Shown here piece after piece: positions 6,739 through 13,489 of a DNA stretch of 26,448 nucleotides. Each line of letters begins with the position of its first letter. The first letter of the stretch is position 1. Below the pieces are notes generated by a model that saw only the letters and a list, made by a program, of their open reading frames with translations, was not told the origin of the DNA and searched no databases. Origin of the DNA: Fusobacterium sp. (GTDB lineage: Bacteria; Fusobacteriota; Fusobacteriia; Fusobacteriales; Fusobacteriaceae); the NCBI GenBank assembly GCA_030527385.1, contig JAUNAY010000004.1, forward strand, positions 1 through 26,448, written 5' to 3'. Position numbers and translations under genes: made by a program.

Positions 6739-7566
6739 TTAATTTTTTTCTAATCCTGTTAATGCTATTCCTAAAGGTGTTACAAGAAGTGGTTTGTATG
6801 TTTTTATAACTTTTTTCTTTAACTCTTTTTGAAAAACTTCTTCAAACTCACTAAAAGTACAAGCTCCTCCAACAACATAAACCTCATTTACATCATAATT
6901 TTCAAGAAATCTTTTCACTATTGTAGCCATCTTTTCAACTACTGGTCTAACTATTTGAAAAACCTCTTTCTCTTTACTTTTATCTTTTTTTATCTTTTCA
7001 GCTTCATCGAAAGAAACTCCATAATTTCCTGCTATTACAAGTGACATATGTGTTCCACCTGTTGGTTCATCTGCTGTAAATATAACCTTTCCATCTTTTA
7101 ATATGCTTATTCCAGTTGTTCCTCCACCCACATCAACTACTGCTCCATCTTTTATTTTTAAAACTTGTGCTGCTGCCGATGGTTCATCTACAACCTTAAC
7201 AACATCAATATCTGCTGACTCTATAACATTGACTATTGCTTTCACACTTCCAGATTCAACCCCTGGTGGTATAGCTGTAAATCCTTTAGTTATTTCTATT
7301 CCTAGTTGTTCCTCTAGTTTTTCTTTCATTCCTCTTACTATATCAATAGCTCCTCTAAAATCAACTACAATTCCATCTTTTACTACTGATGATTGATAAG
7401 TTGCTCCAGCTATAGGATTTCCTTTTTTATCCACTATACTCATTACTATATTTGCAGTTCCTAAATCAACTCCCACATAGTATTCATCTTTATCAAAATT
7501 CAAAACTGGTTTTTCTATTGTTTCATCAAATTTTTTTATATATTCATTTACTTTTTTTAAGTCCAT
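6739..7566 (-). CDS. eutJ: EutJ-type microcompartment chaperone-like protein
   Basis: This 275-residue protein has the actin/Hsp70-like ATPase fold of the EutJ family: phosphate-1 motif GVDLGTANIV (near residue 32), DEPSAAA, phosphate-2 motif DVGGGTTG and adenosine motif VVGGAC. EutJ-type proteins accompany ethanolamine and propanediol microcompartment loci and are thought to act as chaperones or reactivation factors; their exact role is unsettled. The start has a GGGGGAG site. It is the last gene of the pdu operon, 17 nt after pduT. The N-terminus (MDLKKVNEYIKKFDE) is a short charged helix. The family call is strong; function within the compartment is inference. Confidence 0.88.
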   Translation of the reverse strand: MDLKKVNEYIKKFDETIEKPVLNFDKDEYYVGVDLGTANIVMSIVDKKGNPIAGATYQSSVVKDGIVVDFRGAIDIVRGMKEKLEEQLGIEITKGFTAIPPGVESGSVKAIVNVIESADIDVVKVVDEPSAAAQVLKIKDGAVVDVGGGTTGISILKDGKVIFTADEPTGGTHMSLVIAGNYGVSFDEAEKIKKDKSKEKEVFQIVRPVVEKMATIVKRFLENYDVNEVYVVGGACTFSEFEEVFQKELKKKVIKTYKPLLVTPLGIALTGLEKN

Positions 7567-7583
7567 TCTCTTGCTCCCCCTAA

Positions 7584-8141
7584 TTATAAATGAAAATTAC
7601 TTAAAAAATCTTCATTTGGTGAATTTATATTTGTTCCCATTATAAGCTCTTTAATCTTTAAACTTTTTACTTTAAGAACTATATTTTTTACTGCTGAAGT
7701 GTCTCCCTCAAATAAAACTACACCCTTATTACACATTCCAACCCCAATCTTTATAGTTAAAATTTCTACTGGGCTTTCATCTTCTATAAAATCTGCTATT
7801 TTTATAGCTTGAATAGTATTAGAAAATTCCAACATTCCTAAACTTCTTACTTTTTCAGAAAATTTTATAGTTTTATTTAATTTTTTTATTAAATCTTCAT
7901 TTACTCCACTTACAAGTTCTTCACTTATATATTTATACTCATCTTGCTCTTTTAAAGTGACAATATATTTTCTTAAACTTTCAATCTCCCCTTGATTTCC
8001 ACTACATATTATCATATATCTACCTGGGCAAAGAAGCTTAGAGATCTCTACACTCACATTAAAATTTTTAGTTATCTCATCAAAAACTAAAAATCCTGTA
8101 CTTATATTTTTAAATTCCAATAAAATTAGTGATTTTCTCAT
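7584..8141 (-). CDS. pduT: PduT-like tandem-BMC shell protein with pore cysteine
   Basis: ATG 8141 is used because a GGGAGGAG site precedes it; an ATG at 8168 has none. This gives 185 aa, matching PduT (184). Two BMC domains are seen, starting at about residues 5 (SLILLEFKNISTGF) and 95 (SLGMLEFSNTIQAI). LLCPGRY places a Cys at position 38, the position that holds a [4Fe-4S] cluster at the trimer pore of PduT in enteric bacteria. It is therefore likely a facet protein for electron or cluster transfer across the shell. No pduS electron-transfer partner is present in this locus. It is separated from pduP by 122 bp containing a hairpin, so its expression may differ from the upstream genes. Confidence 0.85.
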   Translation of the reverse strand: MRKSLILLEFKNISTGFLVFDEITKNFNVSVEISKLLCPGRYMIICSGNQGEIESLRKYIVTLKEQDEYKYISEELVSGVNEDLIKKLNKTIKFSEKVRSLGMLEFSNTIQAIKIADFIEDESPVEILTIKIGVGMCNKGVVLFEGDTSAVKNIVLKVKSLKIKELIMGTNINSPNEDFLSNFHL

Positions 8142-8219
8142 CTTCTCCTCCCTTCGAAATATCAACATATATTATTATAAAAAATTTTTTTAAAATCATA
8201 TATATTGGTATTTTTTAAT

Positions 8220-8245
8220 ATAGGTGACTTAAAAAAGTCACCTAT
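8220..8245 (-). terminator. Intra-operon hairpin between pduP and pduT
   Basis: Perfect 11-bp stem ATAGGTGACTT / AAGTCACCTAT with a 4-nt A loop. On the minus strand it is followed by ATTAAAAAATACC rather than a clean T-run, so it is a weak terminator at best. It may protect upstream mRNA from decay or reduce pduT-eutJ expression. Confidence 0.5.
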
Positions 8246-8263
8246 ACCAAAATTAAAATACTT

Positions 8264-9673
8264 TTATTTTATAGACAAAGCTCCAACTAAAACACATCTT
8301 CTATTTCTTGCAAAACTTCTTGCAGAAGTTAATCCCTCTCCAGTAGGTCCTGCTATTGTAAATGTAGTGTGTCCCTCTCCTCCTACACCTATTCCTGCAT
8401 ATGAAGGTCCATTTTTAACTAAGATTGTTGTTTCCATCTCTCTTGCATATTTACTTAAAATATCTATATTTTTAGAGTGAATCATTGCTGTATGTCTCAA
8501 TCCGTGTTCTAACTCTTTAGAAACTTCTATTCCTTCAAGAGCATTTTTTACTCTAACTACTGGTAAAACTGGCATTAATAATTCTTTTTGTGCAAATGGG
8601 TGATTTTTATCAGTTTCAGCTATAATAACTTTTATTTCGTCTCCCACTTGAATTCCTAAGTCTTTTAATATAACTTTTGCATCTCTTCCTACATATGATC
8701 TATTAGGAGATCCATTTTTTAATACCATTCCTACAAGTTTTTCTATAAGTACTGGATCTTTTAATAGGTAAGCTCCATTTTTTTGCATTTCAAATATTAG
8801 ATAATCAGCTATTGAATCAACAGCTACTACCTCTTTTTCTGCTATACAAGGTAAGTTGTTATCAAAACTACAACCTGCTACTATATCTCTTGCTGCCTTT
8901 TCAATATCTGCTGTTTCATCAACTAATACTGGTGGATTTCCTGCTCCTGCTCCAATTGCTTTTTTACCACTAGACATTACACTTTTTACAACTCCAGGTC
9001 CTCCTGTTGCAACTAACATTTTTATATCTGGATTTTGCATCATTTTATTTGTATTTTCAATACTTGGCTCATCTATTGTAACTACAAGATTTTCTGGTCC
9101 TCCAGCTTTTCTTACAGCTTCATTTATAAGTTCAACAGTTTTTATTGAAGTTCTTTTTGCTCCTGGGTGTGGTGCAAAAACAATAGCGTTTCCTGCTGCG
9201 ATCATTCCTATTGAGTTACAAATAATAGTTTCACTTGGGTTTGTAGATGGAGTTATAGCTCCTATTACACCATATGGAGAAAGTTCCATCACAGTAAGTC
9301 CGTCATCTCCACTGTAAGCAAAAGCTTTTAAATCTTCTACTCCAGGTGTTTTAGCTATTGTAACTTCGTGTTTTAATTTTTTATCAGCTACTCTTCCCAT
9401 TCCAGTTTCACTTACACCAAGTTCAGCTAGTTCTAAAGTATAATCTTTTAAAGTTTCTCTAATTGAGTTAACTATTCTTTCTCTTAATTCAAGTCTTGAG
9501 GCAAAAAGAGTTGCTTGAGCTTTTTTAGCTGCTGCAACAGCTTCGTCCATAGAGTGGAACACTCCATTTTTAACTTCACAACAACTACAAGTTTCCTCTT
9601 TATTTTCAACTTTTTTTAATTCTTTCATCAACATAGCAACTATGGCTTCCATATTATTAGTATCTAAATTCAT
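8264..9673 (-). CDS. pduP: CoA-acylating propionaldehyde dehydrogenase
   Basis: This 469-residue protein oxidises propionaldehyde to propionyl-CoA with NAD+ and CoA inside the microcompartment. It belongs to the CoA-acylating aldehyde dehydrogenase branch: SPYGVIGAITPSTNP (cofactor region, from residue 132), ATGGPGVV (222-229) and the catalytic Cys in DNNLPCIAEKE (Cys276). Length fits PduP (about 464). The N-terminus (MNLDTNNMEAIVAMLMKELK) is an amphipathic helix of the kind that targets PduP into the shell. It is followed by a Cys-containing linker (C29, C31, C32). It lies 14 nt after pduO with an AGGAGG site. Confidence 0.95.
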   Translation of the reverse strand: MNLDTNNMEAIVAMLMKELKKVENKEETCSCCEVKNGVFHSMDEAVAAAKKAQATLFASRLELRERIVNSIRETLKDYTLELAELGVSETGMGRVADKKLKHEVTIAKTPGVEDLKAFAYSGDDGLTVMELSPYGVIGAITPSTNPSETIICNSIGMIAAGNAIVFAPHPGAKRTSIKTVELINEAVRKAGGPENLVVTIDEPSIENTNKMMQNPDIKMLVATGGPGVVKSVMSSGKKAIGAGAGNPPVLVDETADIEKAARDIVAGCSFDNNLPCIAEKEVVAVDSIADYLIFEMQKNGAYLLKDPVLIEKLVGMVLKNGSPNRSYVGRDAKVILKDLGIQVGDEIKVIIAETDKNHPFAQKELLMPVLPVVRVKNALEGIEVSKELEHGLRHTAMIHSKNIDILSKYAREMETTILVKNGPSYAGIGVGGEGHTTFTIAGPTGEGLTSARSFARNRRCVLVGALSIK

Positions 9674-9687
9674 CTTTTTTCCTCCTG

Positions 9688-10683
9688 CTATTTGGCTTCA
9701 AAAGCTTCTACACAAGCTTTTGCAACTGCCATATCCTCTTCAACTGTTCCTCCGCTAACTCCCACGGCTCCAACTATCTCCTGATCTCTCTTTAATAAAA
9801 ATCCTCCCCCAAATACTATATATTTAGGATCTGAATCCAATCCATAAAGAGCTCCTCCTGGCTGAACCAAATCAGTCAAAAGCGATGTATCAAGTTTTAA
9901 AGCCACTGCTGTATAAGCTTTTTTCAAAGCTATCTCTACACTTGCAAGAAGAGCATTATCCATTTTTTCCTCTAATATTAAGTTTCCCTCATTATTTACA
10001 ACAGTTAATACAAAATCTAAATTTAACTCTTTAGCTTTTTTTTCTCCAGCTAAAACTATTCTTTTAGCCTCTTCCAAAGTTAATTTTTTATTTTTCTCTT
10101 CATTATTGATTTTGTCCATTAAAGTTTTAGAAATATATTTCACAGCTACTTCATCTTCTACAACTCTTGCTAACACAAAAAGTATATCAGAAACTCTATT
10201 TACATACTTTAAAACCTCTGGCTCAACTTTTTCCTGCTCATTCAGAGCAATTATTCTTCTTTCACTTCTTCTTACAACAGTTCTAGCTACGTGCAACACT
10301 GCTGACTGAATGTCCTCTCCTGGAATAAGAAATTTATATAGTGGAAGAAGTTGTTTTGAATAACTATCTATATATTTTTCTAGGACTTCTATATCTGAAG
10401 CCTCTATTTTTTCTTTTAGTTTTTTTACTCCATTACTGTCACTTGCTAAATAGGCTGCAACTACTAAAAATTTTTCTTGTATCATATACAAAATTTTCTT
10501 TACCTCTTTATTTTCTACAAAGGCTCTTGCTACTCCTATAAAAGCTGCTGACTCATCTATACTGCCATAGGCATCTACTTTTAAACTGCTTTTTGACACT
10601 CTGCTTCCACCAAAAAGTCCAGTTTCTCCAGTATCTCCCTTTCTAGTATATACTTTCATTAAATTGGTATAGACTTCTTTCAA
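9688..10683 (-). CDS. pduO: PduO: ATP:cob(I)alamin adenosyltransferase fused to a GlcG/HbpS domain
   Basis: This 331-residue two-domain protein has an N-terminal PduO-type adenosyltransferase (residues about 9-190: VYTRKGDTGETGLFGG, VDAYGSIDE, RRSERR) that makes adenosylcobalamin for the diol dehydratase. Its C-terminal DUF336/GlcG-HbpS domain (about 195-331: LTLEEAKRIVLAGEKKA, AVGVSGG) binds heme in studied PduO. The start is taken as TTG 10683 because AGGTGG, overlapping the pduN stop, lies 9 nt upstream. The ATG nine codons in (10659) has no ribosome site. Length and order match PduO (336). Confidence 0.93.
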   Translation of the reverse strand: MKEVYTNLMKVYTRKGDTGETGLFGGSRVSKSSLKVDAYGSIDESAAFIGVARAFVENKEVKKILYMIQEKFLVVAAYLASDSNGVKKLKEKIEASDIEVLEKYIDSYSKQLLPLYKFLIPGEDIQSAVLHVARTVVRRSERRIIALNEQEKVEPEVLKYVNRVSDILFVLARVVEDEVAVKYISKTLMDKINNEEKNKKLTLEEAKRIVLAGEKKAKELNLDFVLTVVNNEGNLILEEKMDNALLASVEIALKKAYTAVALKLDTSLLTDLVQPGGALYGLDSDPKYIVFGGGFLLKRDQEIVGAVGVSGGTVEEDMAVAKACVEAFEAK

Positions 10684-10696
10684 CCTCTATCACCAC

Positions 10697-10966
10697 CTAG
10701 CTTTGCTCAATAGTATCTATTATTGCAACAATAGCAGAATCAATTGGAACTTTTCTATCTTCTCCAAAAGCATACATAGATACACTTCCCTCAGTTACTA
10801 AAACTTGATCTCCTATTCCTGCTCCAACACTGTCTATACTGACTAACTCTTTTCCTAAGATATTTCCATTCATATCTATTGGAGCAACAATTAGAATTTT
10901 TTTTCCATTTAATCCCTCATCTTTTGTCGTAGATACTATTTTTCCAACTACTTTTGCTAAAAACAT
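10697..10966 (-). CDS. pduN: PduN: BMC-P pentameric vertex shell protein
   Basis: This 89-residue EutN/CcmL-family protein begins MFLAKVVGKIVSTTKDEGLNGKKILIV and ends IVAIIDTIEQS; key blocks are MFLAKVVGKIVST, VDSVGAGIGDQVLV (here IDSVGAGIGDQVLV) and PIDSAIVAIID. These proteins form pentamers that close the vertices of the polyhedral shell. One copy is present, as expected for a Pdu compartment. It lies 15 nt after pduM and 13 nt before pduO. Confidence 0.95.
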   Translation of the reverse strand: MFLAKVVGKIVSTTKDEGLNGKKILIVAPIDMNGNILGKELVSIDSVGAGIGDQVLVTEGSVSMYAFGEDRKVPIDSAIVAIIDTIEQS

Positions 10967-10981
10967 ATAACCAACTCCTGA

Positions 10982-11692
10982 TTATTCAGTTATTTCAAAA
11001 ACAATACCATTGTTTTCTGCTTTTTCCTTTGCTAATGTTGTAACAATACTATTCTTTGATATTATAATTCTCTTATTATGAAAATCAAAAATATCATCAG
11101 CAGTGATTATCTTCTTTTCTTTTAAAGAATATACATCTTTAAATCTATTTTTTATAATATAGTCAGATAACTCATTGCTCTTTACAAAGATTATTCCATA
11201 ACTCTTTAATTTTTCTATGTTAAAGTTAATTTGGTTCCCATAAGCTGTTTTATTATCTGCTATACACGAATCATACACTGCAATTATCTCTTTCTCAGCT
11301 AGTAATGCTTTTGAAATAAGATAAGTTGTTGCATTATCTCTAATTCCAACAGCAATTTTTGCACAGCTGTTTTTTGTTAATAATGGAAGAATTATCAGAT
11401 CATTATCTTGTAAAAACTTACCACTATTTTCAATGGTAAAATCAGATATAACTTTGAAATCTGAAAATCTTTCCTCTCCTACAACTGATTTTCCTGCTTC
11501 TGAGAAAACAACTTCCAAATTATAATCTTTAGAAATTTTCTTTAACTCTAGCATAATCTGTTCTAGGTTTCCAGTCCCCCCATTGATTATAACCAAACCT
11601 CTATTTTTTTCTTTTTTAGTAGGTGCTTCTTGCTCTTTTAATCTTCTTAAAACCTCTTGAACAATATAGTCCACCATTTTTTCAAAGTCCAT
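10982..11692 (-). CDS. pduM: PduM-like microcompartment protein with flavoprotein-type domain
   Basis: This 236-residue protein has three parts. The N-terminal amphipathic helix (MDFEKMVDYIVQEVLRRLKE) resembles encapsulation peptides. A central domain contains NDLIILPLLTKNSCAKIAVGI, readable in blocks as DLIILPLLTKNS and AKIAVGIRDN, the pattern of the flavoprotein/PPC-decarboxylase fold. The C-terminal segment (IIISKNSIVTTLAKEKAENN) matches the VxxKxIVTxxAR end of PduM. It is about 70 residues longer than enteric PduM (163). PduM is needed for proper microcompartment assembly in Salmonella; flavin binding here is inferred from fold pattern only. AGGGG lies 6 nt before the ATG. Confidence 0.75.
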   Translation of the reverse strand: MDFEKMVDYIVQEVLRRLKEQEAPTKKEKNRGLVIINGGTGNLEQIMLELKKISKDYNLEVVFSEAGKSVVGEERFSDFKVISDFTIENSGKFLQDNDLIILPLLTKNSCAKIAVGIRDNATTYLISKALLAEKEIIAVYDSCIADNKTAYGNQINFNIEKLKSYGIIFVKSNELSDYIIKNRFKDVYSLKEKKIITADDIFDFHNKRIIISKNSIVTTLAKEKAENNGIVFEITE

Positions 11693-11720
11693 CTTTCACC
11701 CCTAACAGGGTTTTTTATAT

Positions 11721-11747
11721 AGAAAGGAGTTTTAAAAACTCCTTTCT
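11721..11747 (-). other. Intra-operon near-perfect palindrome between pduL and pduM
   Basis: A 13-bp inverted repeat (AGAAAGGAGTTTT / AAAACTCCTTTCT) around one central base. There is no T-run after it on the minus strand, so it is not a standard terminator. It may be an mRNA processing or stabilising hairpin. The stem contains an AAGGAG, but pduM uses a separate ribosome site close to its ATG. Confidence 0.6.
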
Positions 11748-11750
11748 TAA

Positions 11751-12371
11751 CTAATCCCTTATTATTTTTACAAAATCATTATTTTTTAGTCCAGCAGCAT
11801 TAGCTTCGTCCATATCTAAATGAATCTCCTTAGCCATATTACTACCTACTCTCATCAATACATTATAGAAAAGTGTTTTTCTCTCTCCATAAGTTTCTAC
11901 TTTTACTAACTCACCATCTTTATAGCCTCTGATGTCAGCTATAAATTTAGGCATATGAATATGTCTACCTGCTACAATAACTCCTCTTTCTTTTATAATT
12001 TCACCTTTAGGACCAATTATTTTTATTCCAGGAGTTCCTTCTAATTTTCCTGATTCTCTAACTGGAGGTTTTACTCCTAATTTAAAACTGTCACTTATTG
12101 AAATTTCTATTTGTGTTTCTTTTCTTACTGGACCAAGAACTCTTACACCTTCAAACTTACCTTTAGGACCAACTATTGTAACTTTTTCTTCTGCAGCATA
12201 TTGTCCTGGTTGTTTCATATCTTTCATTCTTGTTAAAGTATGTCCAGCACCAAATAATATTTCAAGATCATCTTGAGAAAGATGTATATGTCTATTAGAT
12301 ACTCCAACGACCACATCATCAGAAACTACCTCTTGTAGCACCTCTCTCAAGATATTTTCCATAGATTTCAT
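11751..12371 (-). CDS. pduL: PduL phosphotransacylase
   Basis: This 206-residue protein converts propionyl-CoA and phosphate to propionyl-phosphate, recycling CoA inside the compartment. It has the two tandem PduL barrels with zinc-ligand motifs NRHIHL (H28, H30) and GRHIHM (H137, H139), plus KEIHLDMDEAN (H184). Length is close to PduL (about 210). The N-terminus (MKSMENILREVLQEVV) is a short amphipathic helix fitting an encapsulation peptide. There is only a weak ribosome site before ATG 12371; the Met at residue 4 is an alternative start. No acetate/propionate kinase gene is in the window, so ATP formation must use one elsewhere. Confidence 0.95.
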   Translation of the reverse strand: MKSMENILREVLQEVVSDDVVVGVSNRHIHLSQDDLEILFGAGHTLTRMKDMKQPGQYAAEEKVTIVGPKGKFEGVRVLGPVRKETQIEISISDSFKLGVKPPVRESGKLEGTPGIKIIGPKGEIIKERGVIVAGRHIHMPKFIADIRGYKDGELVKVETYGERKTLFYNVLMRVGSNMAKEIHLDMDEANAAGLKNNDFVKIIRD

Positions 12372-12383
12372 CTTATCTCACGA

Positions 12384-12662
12384 CTATTTTGCTAATTTTG
12401 GTAATAATTTTTCTGTATCAGCGTGTGGTCTAGGAATTACGTGGATTGATTTTACTTCTCCAACTCTTTCTGCTGCTGCTGCTCCAGCATCTACTGCTGC
12501 TTTAACTGCTCCAACGTCTCCTCTTACCATTACTGTAACTAATCCTGATCCTATTTTTTCATATCCAACTAGTTCTACGTTAGCTGATTTAGTCATAGCG
12601 TCTGCTGCTTCAATTGCTCCTACAAGTCCTTTAGTTTCTATTAATCCTAATGCGTTTCCCAT
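12384..12662 (-). CDS. pduJ: PduJ/PduA-type BMC-H hexameric shell protein
   Basis: This 92-residue single-BMC-domain protein has ALGLIETKGLVGAIEAAD, MVRGDVGAVKAAVDAG and the end HVIPRPHADTEKLLPK, all hallmark PduA/PduJ features. It forms the hexameric tiles of shell facets with a small-molecule pore. It is called pduJ rather than pduA from its place next to the H/K/L genes; no separate pduA is present. The ribosome site is GAGGAGG. It is probably the main facet protein of this compartment. Confidence 0.93.
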   Translation of the reverse strand: MGNALGLIETKGLVGAIEAADAMTKSANVELVGYEKIGSGLVTVMVRGDVGAVKAAVDAGAAAAERVGEVKSIHVIPRPHADTEKLLPKLAK

Positions 12663-12714
12663 TTTTATTCCTCCTCAATTTTTTTATTTTTTGTTTTTCT
12701 TGTTCTAGTTCTCT

Positions 12715-13101
12715 TTATTTTTTTTTTACTTGTTCTGTCTCTTCTGTTTTTATTTCTTCTACTTTTTCAACTGGTTCTGGTGCTTTTTCTTCTGTTAAAA
12801 CTGGCTCCTCTTCTGGCACAAGTTCTTCAACTTCTACCATTCTAGCAACCTCTTCAGATGGTCTTGCAATAACTAATTTGCTCACAACAGTTGTCAATCT
12901 TTCTGCTGCCATAACTGCTGCATCTAGTGCTGCAGTAACTGCTGAAACCTCTCCTTCTATCTTAACAGTTACCATTCCCCCACCTTTTGTAAGTTCGTAA
13001 TCTATTACTCTTACATTTGCAGCTTTAACTGCTGTATCGGCAGCTTCAATAGCACCAACTAGTCCTACTACTTCTATCAATCCAAGTGAACTTATCATCA
13101 T
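12715..13101 (-). CDS. BMC-H shell protein with acidic C-terminal extension (PduK position)
   Basis: Residues about 1-85 are a BMC-H domain (SLGLIEVVGLVGAIEAAD, VKIEGEVSAVTAALDAA, LVIARPSEEV). The remaining 43 are a low-complexity tail rich in Glu, Val, Pro and Lys ending EQVKKK. It occupies the place of PduK in the operon, but the tail has no Cys, so the metal-cluster motif reported for enteric PduK is absent. The stop follows a run of ten A (12718-12727 on the minus strand). Reading in frame past it gives more charged residues, RELEQEKQKIKK. ATG 13101 overlaps the pduH stop (ATGA); the next ATG (13098) is better spaced from AGGAGG and may be the true start. Confidence 0.85.
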   Translation of the reverse strand: MMISSLGLIEVVGLVGAIEAADTAVKAANVRVIDYELTKGGGMVTVKIEGEVSAVTAALDAAVMAAERLTTVVSKLVIARPSEEVARMVEVEELVPEEEPVLTEEKAPEPVEKVEEIKTEETEQVKKK

Positions 13102-13487
13102 CTTCCTCCTGTCATCTCTGGGATAATAAATGGATTTCCTTTGATTAATCTAGCTCCATTTGTTCCCACAGCTCTAAGGATATCTTCATCACTATCTATA
13201 TTATATCTAAATAATGGTTTGTCTTTTTCTAGTTTTTCTTGATATAGAGTTATTTCATTTTCTCCTATCCCTATACCAACTCCTAGTTTTGATTCCTTTG
13301 ATGCTTCATATCCTAAAATACTCGCATCAGTTTCATTTTTAGGAGTTAAAATATATGGTATCTCCTCTTCCTCTATACCCCAAAGAATGTTGCTCAATCT
13401 TTGGTTTATATCTATTTTAGAGCTGTAAAAAATGCTGATTCCAATCTTTTCTTTTTTAGCTATATTTCTTCTTAAATCCTCTACCAC
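13098..13487 (-). CDS. pduH: Diol dehydratase reactivase, small subunit
   Basis: This 129-residue protein matches PduH/DdrB, the small subunit of the factor that swaps damaged cobalamin out of PduCDE. Key stretches are IGISIFYSSKID, GIEEEEIPYIL and LGVGIGIGENEITLY, as seen in the family. It follows pduG by 2 nt and overlaps the next gene by 4 nt, so its translation is coupled to both. It works only with PduG, encoded immediately upstream. Confidence 0.92.
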   Translation of the reverse strand: MVEDLRRNIAKKEKIGISIFYSSKIDINQRLSNILWGIEEEEIPYILTPKNETDASILGYEASKESKLGVGIGIGENEITLYQEKLEKDKPLFRYNIDSDEDILRAVGTNGARLIKGNPFIIPEMTGGR

Positions 13488-13489
13488 GA

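Noticed and set aside
8142..8168. Longer PduT start at ATG 8168
   Set aside because: No ribosome site before it; the start at 8141 has GGGAGGAG and gives the family length with Cys at position 38.
9688..9760. Possible sigma-54 promoter (TGGCA near TTGC on the minus strand)
   Set aside because: Spacing between the GG and GC elements is wrong and it lies inside pduO.
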